Part shown: in pieces, positions 55,962-64,000 of the stretch
Layout: every line of letters begins with the position of its first letter
How positions within the stretch are numbered: the first letter of the stretch is position 1
From: Acidobacteriota bacterium
GTDB lineage: Bacteria; Acidobacteriota; Terriglobia; Terriglobales; Acidobacteriaceae
NCBI GenBank assembly: GCA_021781795.1
Contig: JAJXWA010000007.1
Location: 1 to 64,000, forward strand
DNA length: 64,000 nt
Reading direction: 5' to 3'
Notes under the pieces: generated by a model
The model's database searches: none
What the model saw: the letters and a program-made list of their open reading frames with translations, nothing else
What the model was told of the DNA's origin: nothing
Program-made: the position numbers and the translations under genes

Positions 55962-58457
55962 ATGCCTCTCTATTGCGAAGTCGCGCTGCCGGTGCCGCTG
56001 GATCGCACGTTTACCTACTCTGTTCCCGATGGGCGGCAGGTGCAGAGGGGTGCGCGCGTGATTGCGCCGTTTCGGAAAGAAAAGCTGATTGGCGTGGTGA
56101 TGGCTTTTCCCGCAGAGGCGCCAACTGAATTTGAAGCTCGGCCGATTGAGGCCGTGATGGATGAAGAACCTTTGCTCAACGAGCATCTACTGAAGCTGGG
56201 CGAGTGGATTGCGCAGTACTATCTTGCCCCGCTGGGTGAGGTATTGCGCGGCATGCTTCCACTGGCAGCCGAGGTACGGAGGACGGTCTACTATCGCATC
56301 ACGGACCTGGGGCGCGATGTGCTGGCCAGCGCGCTCGAAGCCGACACGGGGCGGTTGCCGCCACGGCGTCTTGAGCGTGGCGCAAAGGCTGAAGCCGGTA
56401 TGGTCGACGGGCAAAGTCTAGTGCGTCGTGTTCTGGAGCGGCTGGCCGACGGGGAACCGGTGCGCGTGTCAACGCTGAGGACAGCGACGTCGGCAACGCT
56501 GCATGTGCTGGCATCGATGGCGCGCAAAAAGTGGATTGCGCGCGAGACGAGCGCCATAGAGCGGGATGCGCGGCGCACGGAACGGTTTGCCGTGCTGCTA
56601 CCGGAGGTGCGGCTGCCGGCTCTGACGGACAGGCAGCAGGCTGTGCTGGCTGAACTGGCAGCCTGCGGAGGCGAGATGCCGCTTGCGGTTCTGCGCGGCA
56701 AGAACCTGCCTACATCCACTCTGCAGACGCTGGTGCGGCGCGGCCTGGTGCGCGTCGAAGAGCGGGCCGCAGCGTTTCATCTTGGGGGCATCTGCGCGCA
56801 GCGTGAATCGGTGCGGTTGAATGAGCCGCAGGTCGATGCGCTGGCGGCTATCTCTGCCGCGCTGGGCAGCTTCAAGCCGTTTCTGTTGCGCGGTGTTACG
56901 GGCTCGGGTAAGACGGCAGTGTATCTTGCAGCGATGCAGCGGGCGCTGGATCGCGGGTTTGCCTCCATCCTGCTAGTCCCAGAGATTGGCTTGACGCCTC
57001 AAATGGCCGGTCTGCTCGACGCGGCGTTTGGAACGCAGGTGGCGCTGCTGCATTCAGCGCTGACGCCCGAGGAACGCAGCGAGCAATGGCGCCGGATTCA
57101 TCGGGGCGAGGCGCCCATCGTGGTGGGCACGCGCTCTGCGGTCTTTGCACCGCTGGAAAATCTCGGCCTGATTCTAGTGGATGAGGAGCACGACCAGAGT
57201 TACAAGCAGGAGGAGACGCCGCGCTACAACGCCCGCGATGTGGCGGTGGTGCGCGCCAAGCTGGCAGGGGCGGTGGTCGTGTTGGGCTCTGCGACGCCCT
57301 CGCTCGAGACCTGGCAGAACGCAACGCTGGGCCGCTATACGCTGATCGAGATGCGCGATCGGGTGAATGAGCGACCGCTACCCGAGGTGGAACTGGTGGA
57401 TATGCGGCGCGAGTTTCAGGAGACCGGGCAGGAGCAGCTCTTCTCTCGCGCGCTGGTCGAGCAGACCCAGGCTGCGTTGGATCGGGGTGAACAGGCGATG
57501 ATTCTGCTCAACCGCCGCGGCTATTCTTTTGCCGTGATCTGCCGGGCATGCGGCAAGAAGCTGGAGTGCCAGAACTGCGCGATTGCCCTGACGCACCACA
57601 AGCCGCCGGCCGGCGAGGATGGCCTGGCACGCGAAGGGCAGCGGCTGGAGTGCCACTATTGCGGCTACAGGCGGACGGTGCCGGCGCGCTGCCCAGAGTG
57701 CGACAGCGAGCACCTTTACTACCTCGGCGCAGGTTCGCAGCAGGGCGAGGAGCGGCTGGCTGAGATCTTCCCTTCCGCTCGGATTGGGCGGATGGACCGC
57801 GACACAGTGCGCGGACGGCACGATCTGGAGCGCCTGCTGGCGCGGCTGCACTCCGGCGAGATCAACCTGCTGGTGGGCACGCAGATGATCGCCAAGGGGC
57901 ACGATATTCACGGAGTGACGCTGGTCGGCGTCGTGGGCTGCGATCACGCGCTCTCCATGCCGGACTTCCGCGCTGCGGAGCGCGTCTTCCAGTTGATTAC
58001 CCAGGTCTCCGGTCGAGCAGGCCGAGGGGAGCGGTCAGGCCGCGTGGTGGTGCAGACCTATTACCCAGACCATTACGCTGTGATTGCCGCGAGCCAGCAC
58101 GACTATCTGGCTTTTGTTGAGAGAGAGCTCAAGTACCGTCGCTGGATGCACTATCCGCCCTTTGGCGTGCTGGCCAATGTGCTCATTCAGTCGGAAAAGC
58201 TGGAAGAGGCGGCCGGATGGTCGGCCGAGCTAGGCAGGTGGCTGCAGAGTGCGGCGAAAGACCATGTGCGCGTACTGGGCCCCTGCACGGCTCCGATCGC
58301 TCGCATCAAGGGCATCTACCGATTTCACCTGATCCTGAAAGGCGCATCGCGCCAGGCGTTGAACGCGGTGCTGCGAGGGGCAGCGACGTTTGCCGAGCAG
58401 ACAGGAATTCCCCGTCGCAATCTGGTAATCGATGTGGACGCACAACGACTCATGTAG
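55962..58457 (+). CDS. priA: Primosomal helicase PriA
   Basis: An 831-residue replication-restart helicase. N-terminal DNA-binding domain (EVALPVPLDRTFTYSVPDG), Walker A GVTGSGKTAVYLAAM, DEEH box LVDEEHDQSYKQEE, zinc-binding cysteines (CRACGKKLECQNCAIAL and CHYCGYRRTVPARCPECDSEH) and the helicase C motif VGTQMIAKGHD are present. The start at 55962 matches the usual MPxxxVAVPVPLD opening; GTG 55950 is an alternative. Convergent with the HU gene. Confidence 0.95.
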   Translation: MPLYCEVALPVPLDRTFTYSVPDGRQVQRGARVIAPFRKEKLIGVVMAFPAEAPTEFEARPIEAVMDEEPLLNEHLLKLGEWIAQYYLAPLGEVLRGMLPLAAEVRRTVYYRITDLGRDVLASALEADTGRLPPRRLERGAKAEAGMVDGQSLVRRVLERLADGEPVRVSTLRTATSATLHVLASMARKKWIARETSAIERDARRTERFAVLLPEVRLPALTDRQQAVLAELAACGGEMPLAVLRGKNLPTSTLQTLVRRGLVRVEERAAAFHLGGICAQRESVRLNEPQVDALAAISAALGSFKPFLLRGVTGSGKTAVYLAAMQRALDRGFASILLVPEIGLTPQMAGLLDAAFGTQVALLHSALTPEERSEQWRRIHRGEAPIVVGTRSAVFAPLENLGLILVDEEHDQSYKQEETPRYNARDVAVVRAKLAGAVVVLGSATPSLETWQNATLGRYTLIEMRDRVNERPLPEVELVDMRREFQETGQEQLFSRALVEQTQAALDRGEQAMILLNRRGYSFAVICRACGKKLECQNCAIALTHHKPPAGEDGLAREGQRLECHYCGYRRTVPARCPECDSEHLYYLGAGSQQGEERLAEIFPSARIGRMDRDTVRGRHDLERLLARLHSGEINLLVGTQMIAKGHDIHGVTLVGVVGCDHALSMPDFRAAERVFQLITQVSGRAGRGERSGRVVVQTYYPDHYAVIAASQHDYLAFVERELKYRRWMHYPPFGVLANVLIQSEKLEEAAGWSAELGRWLQSAAKDHVRVLGPCTAPIARIKGIYRFHLILKGASRQALNAVLRGAATFAEQTGIPRRNLVIDVDAQRLM

Positions 58458-58481
58458 GCTCAGAGGCGAGTGCGAGGTGAG

Positions 58482-58781
58482 CTACTCGGACGGTTGAGCC
58501 GGCTCGGAGTTGTTGGCCAGCGTATGCAGCTCTTTGCCCGGCTTGAATCGCACTGCTTTTCCAGGCGTAATGCTGACTTCGGTCCCGGTCCGCGGATTGC
58601 GGCCTATGCCGGTCTTGCGGGCGCGAACGCTGAAGACTCCAAAACCTCGCAGTTCAATCCGCTCGCCTGCCGCGAGAGCCTGCTTGAGCCCCTCGAAGAC
58701 GGTATCCACGGCTGCCTCAGCTTTGGTGCGCGGCAGGCCCGTGCGCTCGATTACATGGTGTACGATGTCCTGCTTAATCAA
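58482..58781 (-). CDS. HU/IHF family nucleoid-associated protein
   Basis: A 99-residue DNA-bending protein. IKQDIVHHVIERTGLPRTKAEAAVDTVFEGL is the helical dimer region, broken here only by naming; RIELRGFGVFSVRARKTGIGRNPRTG leads into the DNA-binding arm and VRFKPGKEL closes the fold. The likely start is a TTG at 58781 with GAGG upstream, since no ATG or GTG lies nearby in frame; the open frame continues to 59078 without support. Confidence 0.9.
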   Translation of the reverse strand: MIKQDIVHHVIERTGLPRTKAEAAVDTVFEGLKQALAAGERIELRGFGVFSVRARKTGIGRNPRTGTEVSITPGKAVRFKPGKELHTLANNSEPAQPSE

Positions 58782-59071
58782 TGCGGTTACCTCGCATGCG
58801 CAACTGGATTTGACTGTACCATGCCCTGCAAAGTTGATAGTACAGATTTTAGACGTAAGTTGAAAATGTTCGGGTTGGAATTCAGATTGCGGCAAGCTTT
58901 CTGAGGTGCTGGCGGGCGAAAATTGCCAAAACTTCGGCCGGGGAAGCCAGAAACGACCGAGTTTCTCACAGGTTGTCACGTGCCGATGCGTTTCGTAAGA
59001 TGAAGTTTTCGCGCGGCCAATCGAGCCAGTCCGAGAGAGGCCAGCCCAAAGGGCGGCCGTACAGGAGAAGC

Positions 59072-59626
59072 ATGTCAATTCAGAGCGACCGTTGGATCAG
59101 GGAACAGGCCCTCAACCACAAAATGATTGAGCCATTCAGCGAAAAGCAGGTGCGCGAGGGGGTCATCTCCTACGGTCTCTCCTCCTACGGCTATGACCTC
59201 AGGGTCACGGATGAGTTCAAGATCTTCACGAACGTCAACTCGGCCATCATCGACCCGAAGGCATTTGACGAGCGGTCGTTTGTCTCGGTGCAGGCTGAGT
59301 CGGTCATTATTCCGCCCAACTCCTTCGCTCTGGCACGCTCGGTTGAGTACTTTCGTATCCCCAGAAACGTGCTCACCATCTGCGTCGGCAAGTCTACCTA
59401 CGCGCGATGCGGCATCATTGTAAATGTCACACCGTTTGAACCGGAGTGGGAGGGCTTCGTCACTCTGGAGATTTCCAACACGACGCCTCTGCCGGCCAGG
59501 GTGTACGCGAACGAAGGGCTTTGCCAGATCTTGTTTTTCAAGTCCGACGAGATATGCGAAGTCAGCTATGCGGATCGGAAGGGCAAGTACCAGAAGCAGC
59601 AGGGCATCGTACTTCCCAAGCTCTGA
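59072..59626 (+). CDS. dcd: dCTP deaminase
   Basis: A 184-residue trimeric enzyme that deaminates dCTP to dUTP. Motifs [59 protein letters not shown] and [11 protein letters not shown] match Dcd. Start at 59072 with AGGAGA 3-4 bases before the spacer. The 290 bases between the HU start and dcd hold the two divergent promoters but no further gene. Confidence 0.94.
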   Translation: MSIQSDRWIREQALNHKMIEPFSEKQVREGVISYGLSSYGYDLRVTDEFKIFTNVNSAIIDPKAFDERSFVSVQAESVIIPPNSFALARSVEYFRIPRNVLTICVGKSTYARCGIIVNVTPFEPEWEGFVTLEISNTTPLPARVYANEGLCQILFFKSDEICEVSYADRKGKYQKQQGIVLPKL

Positions 59627-59772
59627 TCGCGTTCCAGTTTGGGCGAATCGGCTGGAGCGGGAGCGGGCTTTTCTTCCTGTGCGCTGCGATCTGGCAAGGT
59701 GGCGAAGGGCAAGAGACGTGTAGAACCACAAGGCACCGCGCAACGGCGCGCCGTTCAGTTGAGAGCTCGTTT

Positions 59773-60444
59773 ATGGCCGAATCAAGCTTGCTGGAGACAG
59801 TGCACGTAGGGCTCATTGCCGGCGAGCCTCTGCGCGTGGAAGGTCTTCGCGGTGTTTTTGAGCATCAACCGCGCGACAGCCATGCGGATCTAGTCCCTGT
59901 TGTGGGCTACCTGGACGAACTTCTGGTGGATCCGACCGTTGCATATCTCATCGTCGACCTGAATTCCTGCGCACTGCCTTTACATACCCTTAAGAAGATT
60001 CATCGCGCCAAGACGCCGGCAAGGCTGATTGTGATCGGTCCGGACGAGGATGAAGAGCTTGTGATGGAGGCGATTCTAGCGGGAGCCCGCGCATTTGTGG
60101 ATGGCACAGCCGGCCCACGACAGATTCGTGACGCGATTGAAGTGGCGCTGTCCGGCTCGATCTGGGCGCCGAGGCGGTCGCTGGCTCAACTGATTGACCG
60201 GCTTCTGTCCGAAAGAAGCCAGAGACCCGTTCCCTCCAACCCACAATTGACCGATCGCGAGCAGCAGGTGCTGGATTTGATCCTGCTGGCGCGGTCCAAC
60301 CGCGAGATTGCCGACGAATTGGGAATTGAGGAGCGCACGGTGAAGTCGCATGTTGGCAAGCTGATGAGAAAGATAGGAGCCGAAAATCGGATTGAGCTGT
60401 CCATCCGCGCTTTGCGAGGGCCAATCCAAGCCGTGCCGGACTAA
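59773..60444 (+). CDS. LuxR-type regulator with degenerate receiver domain
   Basis: A 223-residue NarL/FixJ-like protein. The C-terminal HTH is LTDREQQVLDLILLARSNREIADELGIEERTVKSHVGKLMRKIG. The N-terminal domain follows the receiver fold (VGLIAGEPLRVEGLRGVF, LIVDLNSC, LIVIGPDEDEELVMEAILAGARAFVDG), but the first acidic pair is replaced (AGEP) and the conserved Lys near AFVDG is missing, although an Asp remains at the phosphorylation position. It may act without phosphorylation. Start at 59773; no strong ribosome site. It lies 146 bases after dcd. Confidence 0.85.
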   Translation: MAESSLLETVHVGLIAGEPLRVEGLRGVFEHQPRDSHADLVPVVGYLDELLVDPTVAYLIVDLNSCALPLHTLKKIHRAKTPARLIVIGPDEDEELVMEAILAGARAFVDGTAGPRQIRDAIEVALSGSIWAPRRSLAQLIDRLLSERSQRPVPSNPQLTDREQQVLDLILLARSNREIADELGIEERTVKSHVGKLMRKIGAENRIELSIRALRGPIQAVPD

Positions 60445-60468
60445 ACGACAGTCATATTCGAGTTAAAT

Positions 60469-60523
60469 TACTCTAGTACTTAAAGTCGGTTACTGATTTT
60501 CTAGTCCTTTTGTACTCTTGTAC
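60469..60523 (+). repeat. Pair of 11-bp near-identical repeats after the LuxR gene
   Basis: TACTCTAGTAC (60469-60479) and TACTCTTGTAC (60513-60523) differ at one base and are 44 bases apart start to start. Each is itself a partial palindrome (GTAC ends). They lie in an unusually AT-rich stretch directly after the LuxR stop codon. Confidence 0.5.
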
Positions 60524-60575
60524 CCATTTGCTGATTACCTGAGACTGAATTCAGAAACAACGCAGATCTGGGGAA

Positions 60576-60626
60576 AGGGGTTCCCAGGCGGCGTGTCCGC
60601 ATGAAGCCTGGGAACCCCTCTTTTTT
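60576..60626 (+). terminator. Strong Rho-independent terminator
   Basis: AGGGGTTCCCAGGC (60576-60589) pairs perfectly with GCCTGGGAACCCCT (60606-60619), then C and six T. It lies 132 bases beyond the LuxR stop, leaving room for a long 3' UTR or a small RNA between 60445 and 60575. Confidence 0.85.
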
Positions 60627-60964
60627 CTTCAGCTTGGCGCCAAGTGTCAATTCCAGCCCGCCCTAGCGAATCTGACTCCCAGCCTACCCCGTTTCCTGTT
60701 CCCGCATCCAAGCTTCCGTGTACAAACAACTGGAGGTTTACCTCGCCTCCCTGGTCGATTTGACCCATGGAACGGCGGGCTGAGATCTTCTTCCTTGGTA
60801 AGTGAACACGCGGGACCCGCAAGTCAATGTCCTGCAATCTCGGCGGCGGCGATCTCTGGCGTATGCTGGTGCGGACGACTGGCTTACTGGCATCGGGGTG
60901 AGCCGTCTATTGCAAAGGCATTGCATTCCACTTCATCACTGGCGCAATTTGAAAGGACTCAAAG
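60627..60964. other. 338-base intergenic region upstream of the SYLF gene
   Basis: No coding frame here looks real. A GGAGG/CCTCC-type small stem lies near 60731-60750 and several short GC hairpins follow. TTGACC near 60756 could be a -35 box but no matching -10 is visible. I see no recognisable RNA element. Confidence 0.3.
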
Positions 60965-61657
60965 ATGAAAAAGATCATTTCCTCTCTCTGCTTTTGTATT
61001 TTGGCGACGGGCATGTCGTTTGCGGCCTCGTCGAAGCAAGATCTCCAGGACCGCCTCGATGCAGCAAGCACAGTGCTGGAACAGATTATGGCTGCACCGG
61101 ACCACAGCGTTCCCAGCGACATTCTGCAGCAGGCGACGTGTGTAGGCGTTGTTCCCGGAATGCTGAAAGGGGCGTTCATCTTCGGCGGTCAGTATGGCCA
61201 GGGTGTGGTGACATGCCGCACCGGGCATGGCTGGAGCGCGCCGGTATTCATTCGCATGGCGGGTGGGTCGTTCGGCTTCCAGATTGGCGGTCAATCAACG
61301 GACCTAGTGCTGGTGGCTGTGAACGACAAGGGCTTTCAGGATCTGCTGAAGAGCAAGTTTAAGATTGGCGCGGATGCCTCTGCCGCTGCCGGTCCAGTGG
61401 GTCGGGCCGGTCAGGCGTCGACCGACTGGAAGATGAATGCCGAGCTACTCAGCTACTCGCGCAACAAGGGTCTCTTTGCCGGCATCGATCTGGATGGAAC
61501 CAGCGTGACCCAGAATCAAGACGATACCGATACGTTCTACGGCGCCAAGCACACGTTTGAATCCATTTTGAAGGGCAACGTGGCGGTTCCGGGTGCTGCG
61601 GCGCCTTTTGTGCGCACTGTAGCAAAGTACTTTGTGGCGGCAAAAGATCACAAGTAA
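60965..61657 (+). CDS. Secreted SYLF/YSC84 domain protein
   Basis: A 230-residue exported protein with signal peptide MKKIISSLCFCILATGMSFA. The SYLF lipid-binding-type domain follows: IPSD-like region SVPSDILQQATCVGVVPGM, GGQYGQGVVTCRTGHGWSAPVFIRMAGGSFGFQIGGQ broken into its usual glycine-rich strands, DLVLVAVNDKGFQDLL and SYSRNKGLFAGIDLDGTSV. Bacterial members are periplasmic; their role is unclear, while eukaryotic ones bind phosphoinositides. AAAGGA precedes the ATG; a terminator follows. Confidence 0.9.
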   Translation: MKKIISSLCFCILATGMSFAASSKQDLQDRLDAASTVLEQIMAAPDHSVPSDILQQATCVGVVPGMLKGAFIFGGQYGQGVVTCRTGHGWSAPVFIRMAGGSFGFQIGGQSTDLVLVAVNDKGFQDLLKSKFKIGADASAAAGPVGRAGQASTDWKMNAELLSYSRNKGLFAGIDLDGTSVTQNQDDTDTFYGAKHTFESILKGNVAVPGAAAPFVRTVAKYFVAAKDHK

Positions 61658-61676
61658 CGGCAGTACAAGCACTCTC

Positions 61677-61707
61677 AAAGGGTGGTTCCGCTCGGGACCG
61701 CCCTTTT
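61677..61707 (+). terminator. Terminator after the SYLF gene
   Basis: AAAGGGTGGTTCC (61677-61689) pairs with GGGACCGCCCTTT (61694-61706) with two G-U pairs, loop GCTC, followed by a short T run. Confidence 0.75.
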
Positions 61708-61801
61708 GCCTTTCTTGCCGGGACAACTTGGCAGGGCTCACTCCCGGGCTTGATGAAGGCGTTTGTCCATTCTGGCCGAGGCACAGACCCGCAGCGGACG
61801 C

Positions 61802-62995
61802 TTATTGTTCCGCATAGAACATGGTGCTTGTGCGCACGGTGACACTCGGCTTGTTGACTGTGATCGTCAGTGCATGGAACTCATCTGGTTTGGCTGCCGG
61901 TGCGACGTCAAATGTCAGCACGTAATAGGACGTGGCGTCAGCAGCGCACTGAGCGATGCCAGTTTCAAGGTCTTTGCTGCTGGTCAGCAACTGCCCGCCG
62001 CTTTGGTGGGCAAGTGCCTCGAGGCTCAGACTCCCAGAGGTTACATCGGTCTCGCCCGGGACGCCGTTGATGAAGGCTTGGTCGTGTGTGTTGAGTTCAG
62101 CCGTCTTTCGGAGGAGACTCGACGGTGAGACCATGTCGAGCGTGACTTGACCCTCCCTGAGGGCATTGGACACTCGCACAAGATTGGCGAAAAAGTCTTG
62201 CTTGACCGCTTCGTCGTCAGGACGGAATTGCTTTTCATACAGCAAAGGCCATCCGGAACCGATCCAGATGAGGATCGCTCTGCCGGGGATATTGACCTGC
62301 TGGGCAGCGATGCGATCAAGGGCGACGACTGATCGTTTGAAACGCTCATTCATGCACGACAACATGTGAACAGAGCTGTTCGTACTCACCTGCCCAGGCA
62401 TCCAGACGGCCATGAATGGATCATTTGGATTCACCTCAGACGCGCAGCTGTATGCGTGAAGAGAATGAGTAAGAGATTTGAAATCTCCGAGAAGAGCATC
62501 CCGGTTCGTGGAATTTTCGCTCATTGCTGCTCCTGAGTTCGTCAAAACAGCAATGGAGATGGGATAAGGGAGATGGCTCGGGCTCTGTCCGAGGAATCTC
62601 CCAATCCCCCTGCGGTATTCGGTCAGATCCCTCGATGAGCTATTGATTGCATCCAGCAGGATGATCACGTGTGCCTGTGTGACGGTCGCGTCCCGATTGG
62701 CCTTCCGGACTGAGACGAGCGGATGCGGCTGATGATCCAGCAGCAGGGTGAAATCTTTCTCCTGCAAGTGCGACACTGGCTCGCCTGACGCACCGTTGAC
62801 CTGTACATTGAGGATGATGCGGTGCTCCATCTTGTAGCGCATCTCGCGCTCTGCGTGGGTTCTGGGGATGAGTTGCGGGGATGGTGACGATTCAGGCGGA
62901 GCGGTCTGGCTCGACGCGTTCCTGGGCGCAAGAAGGGCAACCCACGTGAGCGTGAGGCAGAGGAGAATTTCGCCCAGTGATTTCCCTCTCGGCAT
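61802..62995 (-). CDS. Secreted VWFA-related protein of Acidobacteriota type
   Basis: A 397-residue exported protein with signal SLGEILLCLTLTWVALLAP. The N-terminal strand ILNVQVNGASGEPVSHLQEKDF leads into a von Willebrand A-like domain: VIILLDAINSSSRDLTEYRRGI is the metal-site strand, where the usual DxSxS reads DAINS, and later AILIWIGSGWPLL. A Cys pair (SCASEVN, LSCMNE) may form a disulfide. The family is expanded in Acidobacteriota with unknown role. Start 62995 gives a compact signal peptide; ATG 63043 is a possible longer start. Divergent from the acyltransferase. Confidence 0.8.
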   Translation of the reverse strand: MPRGKSLGEILLCLTLTWVALLAPRNASSQTAPPESSPSPQLIPRTHAEREMRYKMEHRIILNVQVNGASGEPVSHLQEKDFTLLLDHQPHPLVSVRKANRDATVTQAHVIILLDAINSSSRDLTEYRRGIGRFLGQSPSHLPYPISIAVLTNSGAAMSENSTNRDALLGDFKSLTHSLHAYSCASEVNPNDPFMAVWMPGQVSTNSSVHMLSCMNERFKRSVVALDRIAAQQVNIPGRAILIWIGSGWPLLYEKQFRPDDEAVKQDFFANLVRVSNALREGQVTLDMVSPSSLLRKTAELNTHDQAFINGVPGETDVTSGSLSLEALAHQSGGQLLTSSKDLETGIAQCAADATSYYVLTFDVAPAAKPDEFHALTITVNKPSVTVRTSTMFYAEQ

Positions 62996-63173
62996 GCGTC
63001 CCGCCCGGGCACGGATTCTCCGGCCAAGGTGCCAGTACTCCATCGTAACCGGACGGGGCAGAGGCTTGCACTGTTTGATAGGGAATGGCAGCCTGGCGGA
63101 GATGCACGTTGTGTTGGAGGGGATGCGTTGGTCGCCGATGGATACCCTACAGTAAGCTGTTATCCAAAGTGTG

Positions 63174-64000
63174 ATGCGGGAAAGGTTCGAGTACGGGCTG
63201 GTGTGGCTGGTGGCGCGCGCTCTGGGGCGCATGCCGCGGGAAGTGGCGCGCGGATTGGCAGGCGTACTGGCGTGGTGCGTGTATCGTTTCATGGGCCGGT
63301 TGCGGTATGTGGGCCTGCGCAACCTTGCGCTGGCCTACCCGGAGCAGAGCGACGCATGGCGCAAGACGATGCTGCGCGGCGTCTATCGGCATCTGGGATG
63401 GCAGTTGGTCGAGTTCTGCCGCATGGGGCGCTATACGCCAGAGAACACGCGCAATTGGATTCACACCGACGGCCTCGAGCATTATCTTGCAGCGCGCGAC
63501 CGCGGCAAAGGTGTGCTGGTGCTGACAGGACATCTGGGAGCATGGGAGCTGTCGAGCTTTTATCACTCGCTCATGGGCTATCCCATGGGAATGGTGATTC
63601 GCAGGCTCGACAACCGGCTGCTGGACAGGTTTGTGAATGGAATCCGGTGTCTGCACGGCAATCGCGTGCTGCACAAGGACGACTTCGCGCGTGGGCTGCT
63701 GAAGGCGATGCACGCTGGCGAGTCGGTTGGTATCCTGATGGACACAAATATGACGCCGCCGCAGGGCGTCTTTGTGGACTTCTTTGGGCGCAAGGCCTGC
63801 ACTGCCTCAGGATTGGCGCGCGTCGCCCTGAAGACCGGCGCGGCGGTGTTGCCCGGTTTTCTGCTGTGGGAGCCGGACGAACGGCGCTATCTGCTGCGCT
63901 TTGGTGCGGAGCTGCACTTTGCACGCACCGGCGATCACGAGGCGGATGTGCTGGCGGCAACGCAGCAGTGCGCGGCGGTCACGGAGGCGTGGATCAGGCG
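63174..64000 (+). CDS. Lipid A acyltransferase-like protein, LpxL/HtrB family (partial at window end)
   Basis: 275 codons run off the right edge. N terminus MRERFEYGLVWLVARALGRMP is followed by the family pattern LRNLALAYPEQSDAWRKTMLRGVYRHLGWQLVEF, the catalytic GHLGAWELS (His-x4-Glu type), MVIRRLDNRLLDRFVNGIR and GILMDTNMTPPQGVFVDFFGRKACTASG. These inner-membrane enzymes add secondary acyl chains to lipid A. The start is ATG 63174 or GTG 63171. The extension of the protein beyond the window is unknown. Confidence 0.88.
   Translation, partial: MRERFEYGLVWLVARALGRMPREVARGLAGVLAWCVYRFMGRLRYVGLRNLALAYPEQSDAWRKTMLRGVYRHLGWQLVEFCRMGRYTPENTRNWIHTDGLEHYLAARDRGKGVLVLTGHLGAWELSSFYHSLMGYPMGMVIRRLDNRLLDRFVNGIRCLHGNRVLHKDDFARGLLKAMHAGESVGILMDTNMTPPQGVFVDFFGRKACTASGLARVALKTGAAVLPGFLLWEPDERRYLLRFGAELHFARTGDHEADVLAATQQCAAVTEAWIR

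Noticed and set aside
1..64000. CRISPR arrays, insertion sequences, rRNA operons and toxin-antitoxin pairs.
   Set aside because: No regularly spaced repeats, transposase motifs, rRNA sequence or adjacent small toxin-antitoxin-like pair were seen.

Overview
The window is a high-GC bacterial chromosome segment, most likely from an Acidobacteriota species of the Acidobacteriaceae/Terriglobia type. That placement is inferred from gene families: a VWFA-related secreted protein, the futalosine-route gene mqnA, abundant glycoside hydrolases and small secreted proteins of the kind common in that phylum. No rRNA or other phylogenetic marker was compared. Almost all of the window is coding and behaves like core chromosome. 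The only clear trace of a mobile element is a broken tyrosine-integrase gene beside a tRNA-Ser(UGA) at the left edge. I see no CRISPR array, prophage or insertion sequence.

Layout. 1-840: integrase remnant and tRNA-Ser. 955-5180 (minus strand): an unusual ROK-like protein in tandem with soluble transhydrogenase SthA, then a stand-alone chemotaxis receptor. 5344-13427: a carbohydrate block with a glucuronoyl-esterase-like CE15 enzyme, two secreted/lipoprotein unknowns, a 35-residue membrane peptide, a GH38 alpha-mannosidase and an SDR. 13915-18603: a giant single-chain pyruvate:ferredoxin oxidoreductase-like enzyme behind a structured leader. 18685-23815 (minus): cinA, a small monooxygenase-like protein, a beta-propeller protein, pgpA, yacG and rimO. 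23917-27453: SRP RNA, fabH, mqnA and a frameshifted dprA. 27743-32278: topA and four small proteins. 32294-39385: a cyclic-nucleotide-binding-domain histidine kinase, a GH36 alpha-galactosidase, a LacI regulator, glycerate 2-kinase and a hydrolase. 39541-44441: M20 peptidase, glutathione peroxidase, a YyaL-type thioredoxin-domain protein and MscS. 44566-48923: three tandem related secreted helical proteins, a fused 2-oxoacid dehydrogenase E1 and a GmhB-like phosphatase. 49063-55071: a plus-strand housekeeping run msbA-like, yicC, gmk, rpoZ, coaBC and uracil-DNA glycosylase. 55099-64000: polyphosphate-type glucokinase, priA, HU, dcd, a pseudo-receiver LuxR regulator, a SYLF protein, a VWA protein and a partial LpxL-type acyltransferase.

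How it fits together. The hydrolases (CE15, GH38, GH36), the LacI regulator, polyphosphate-type glucokinase and glycerate kinase fit a heterotroph degrading plant or microbial polysaccharides. SthA, PFOR and fused E1 handle redox balance and 2-oxoacid oxidation. MqnA points to menaquinone respiration. The least explained parts are the tandem secreted triplet at 44.5-46.1 kb, the ROK protein lacking its phosphate-binding motifs, the structured leader of the PFOR gene, the extra segment in RimO and the 4-bp tandem duplication that splits dprA.
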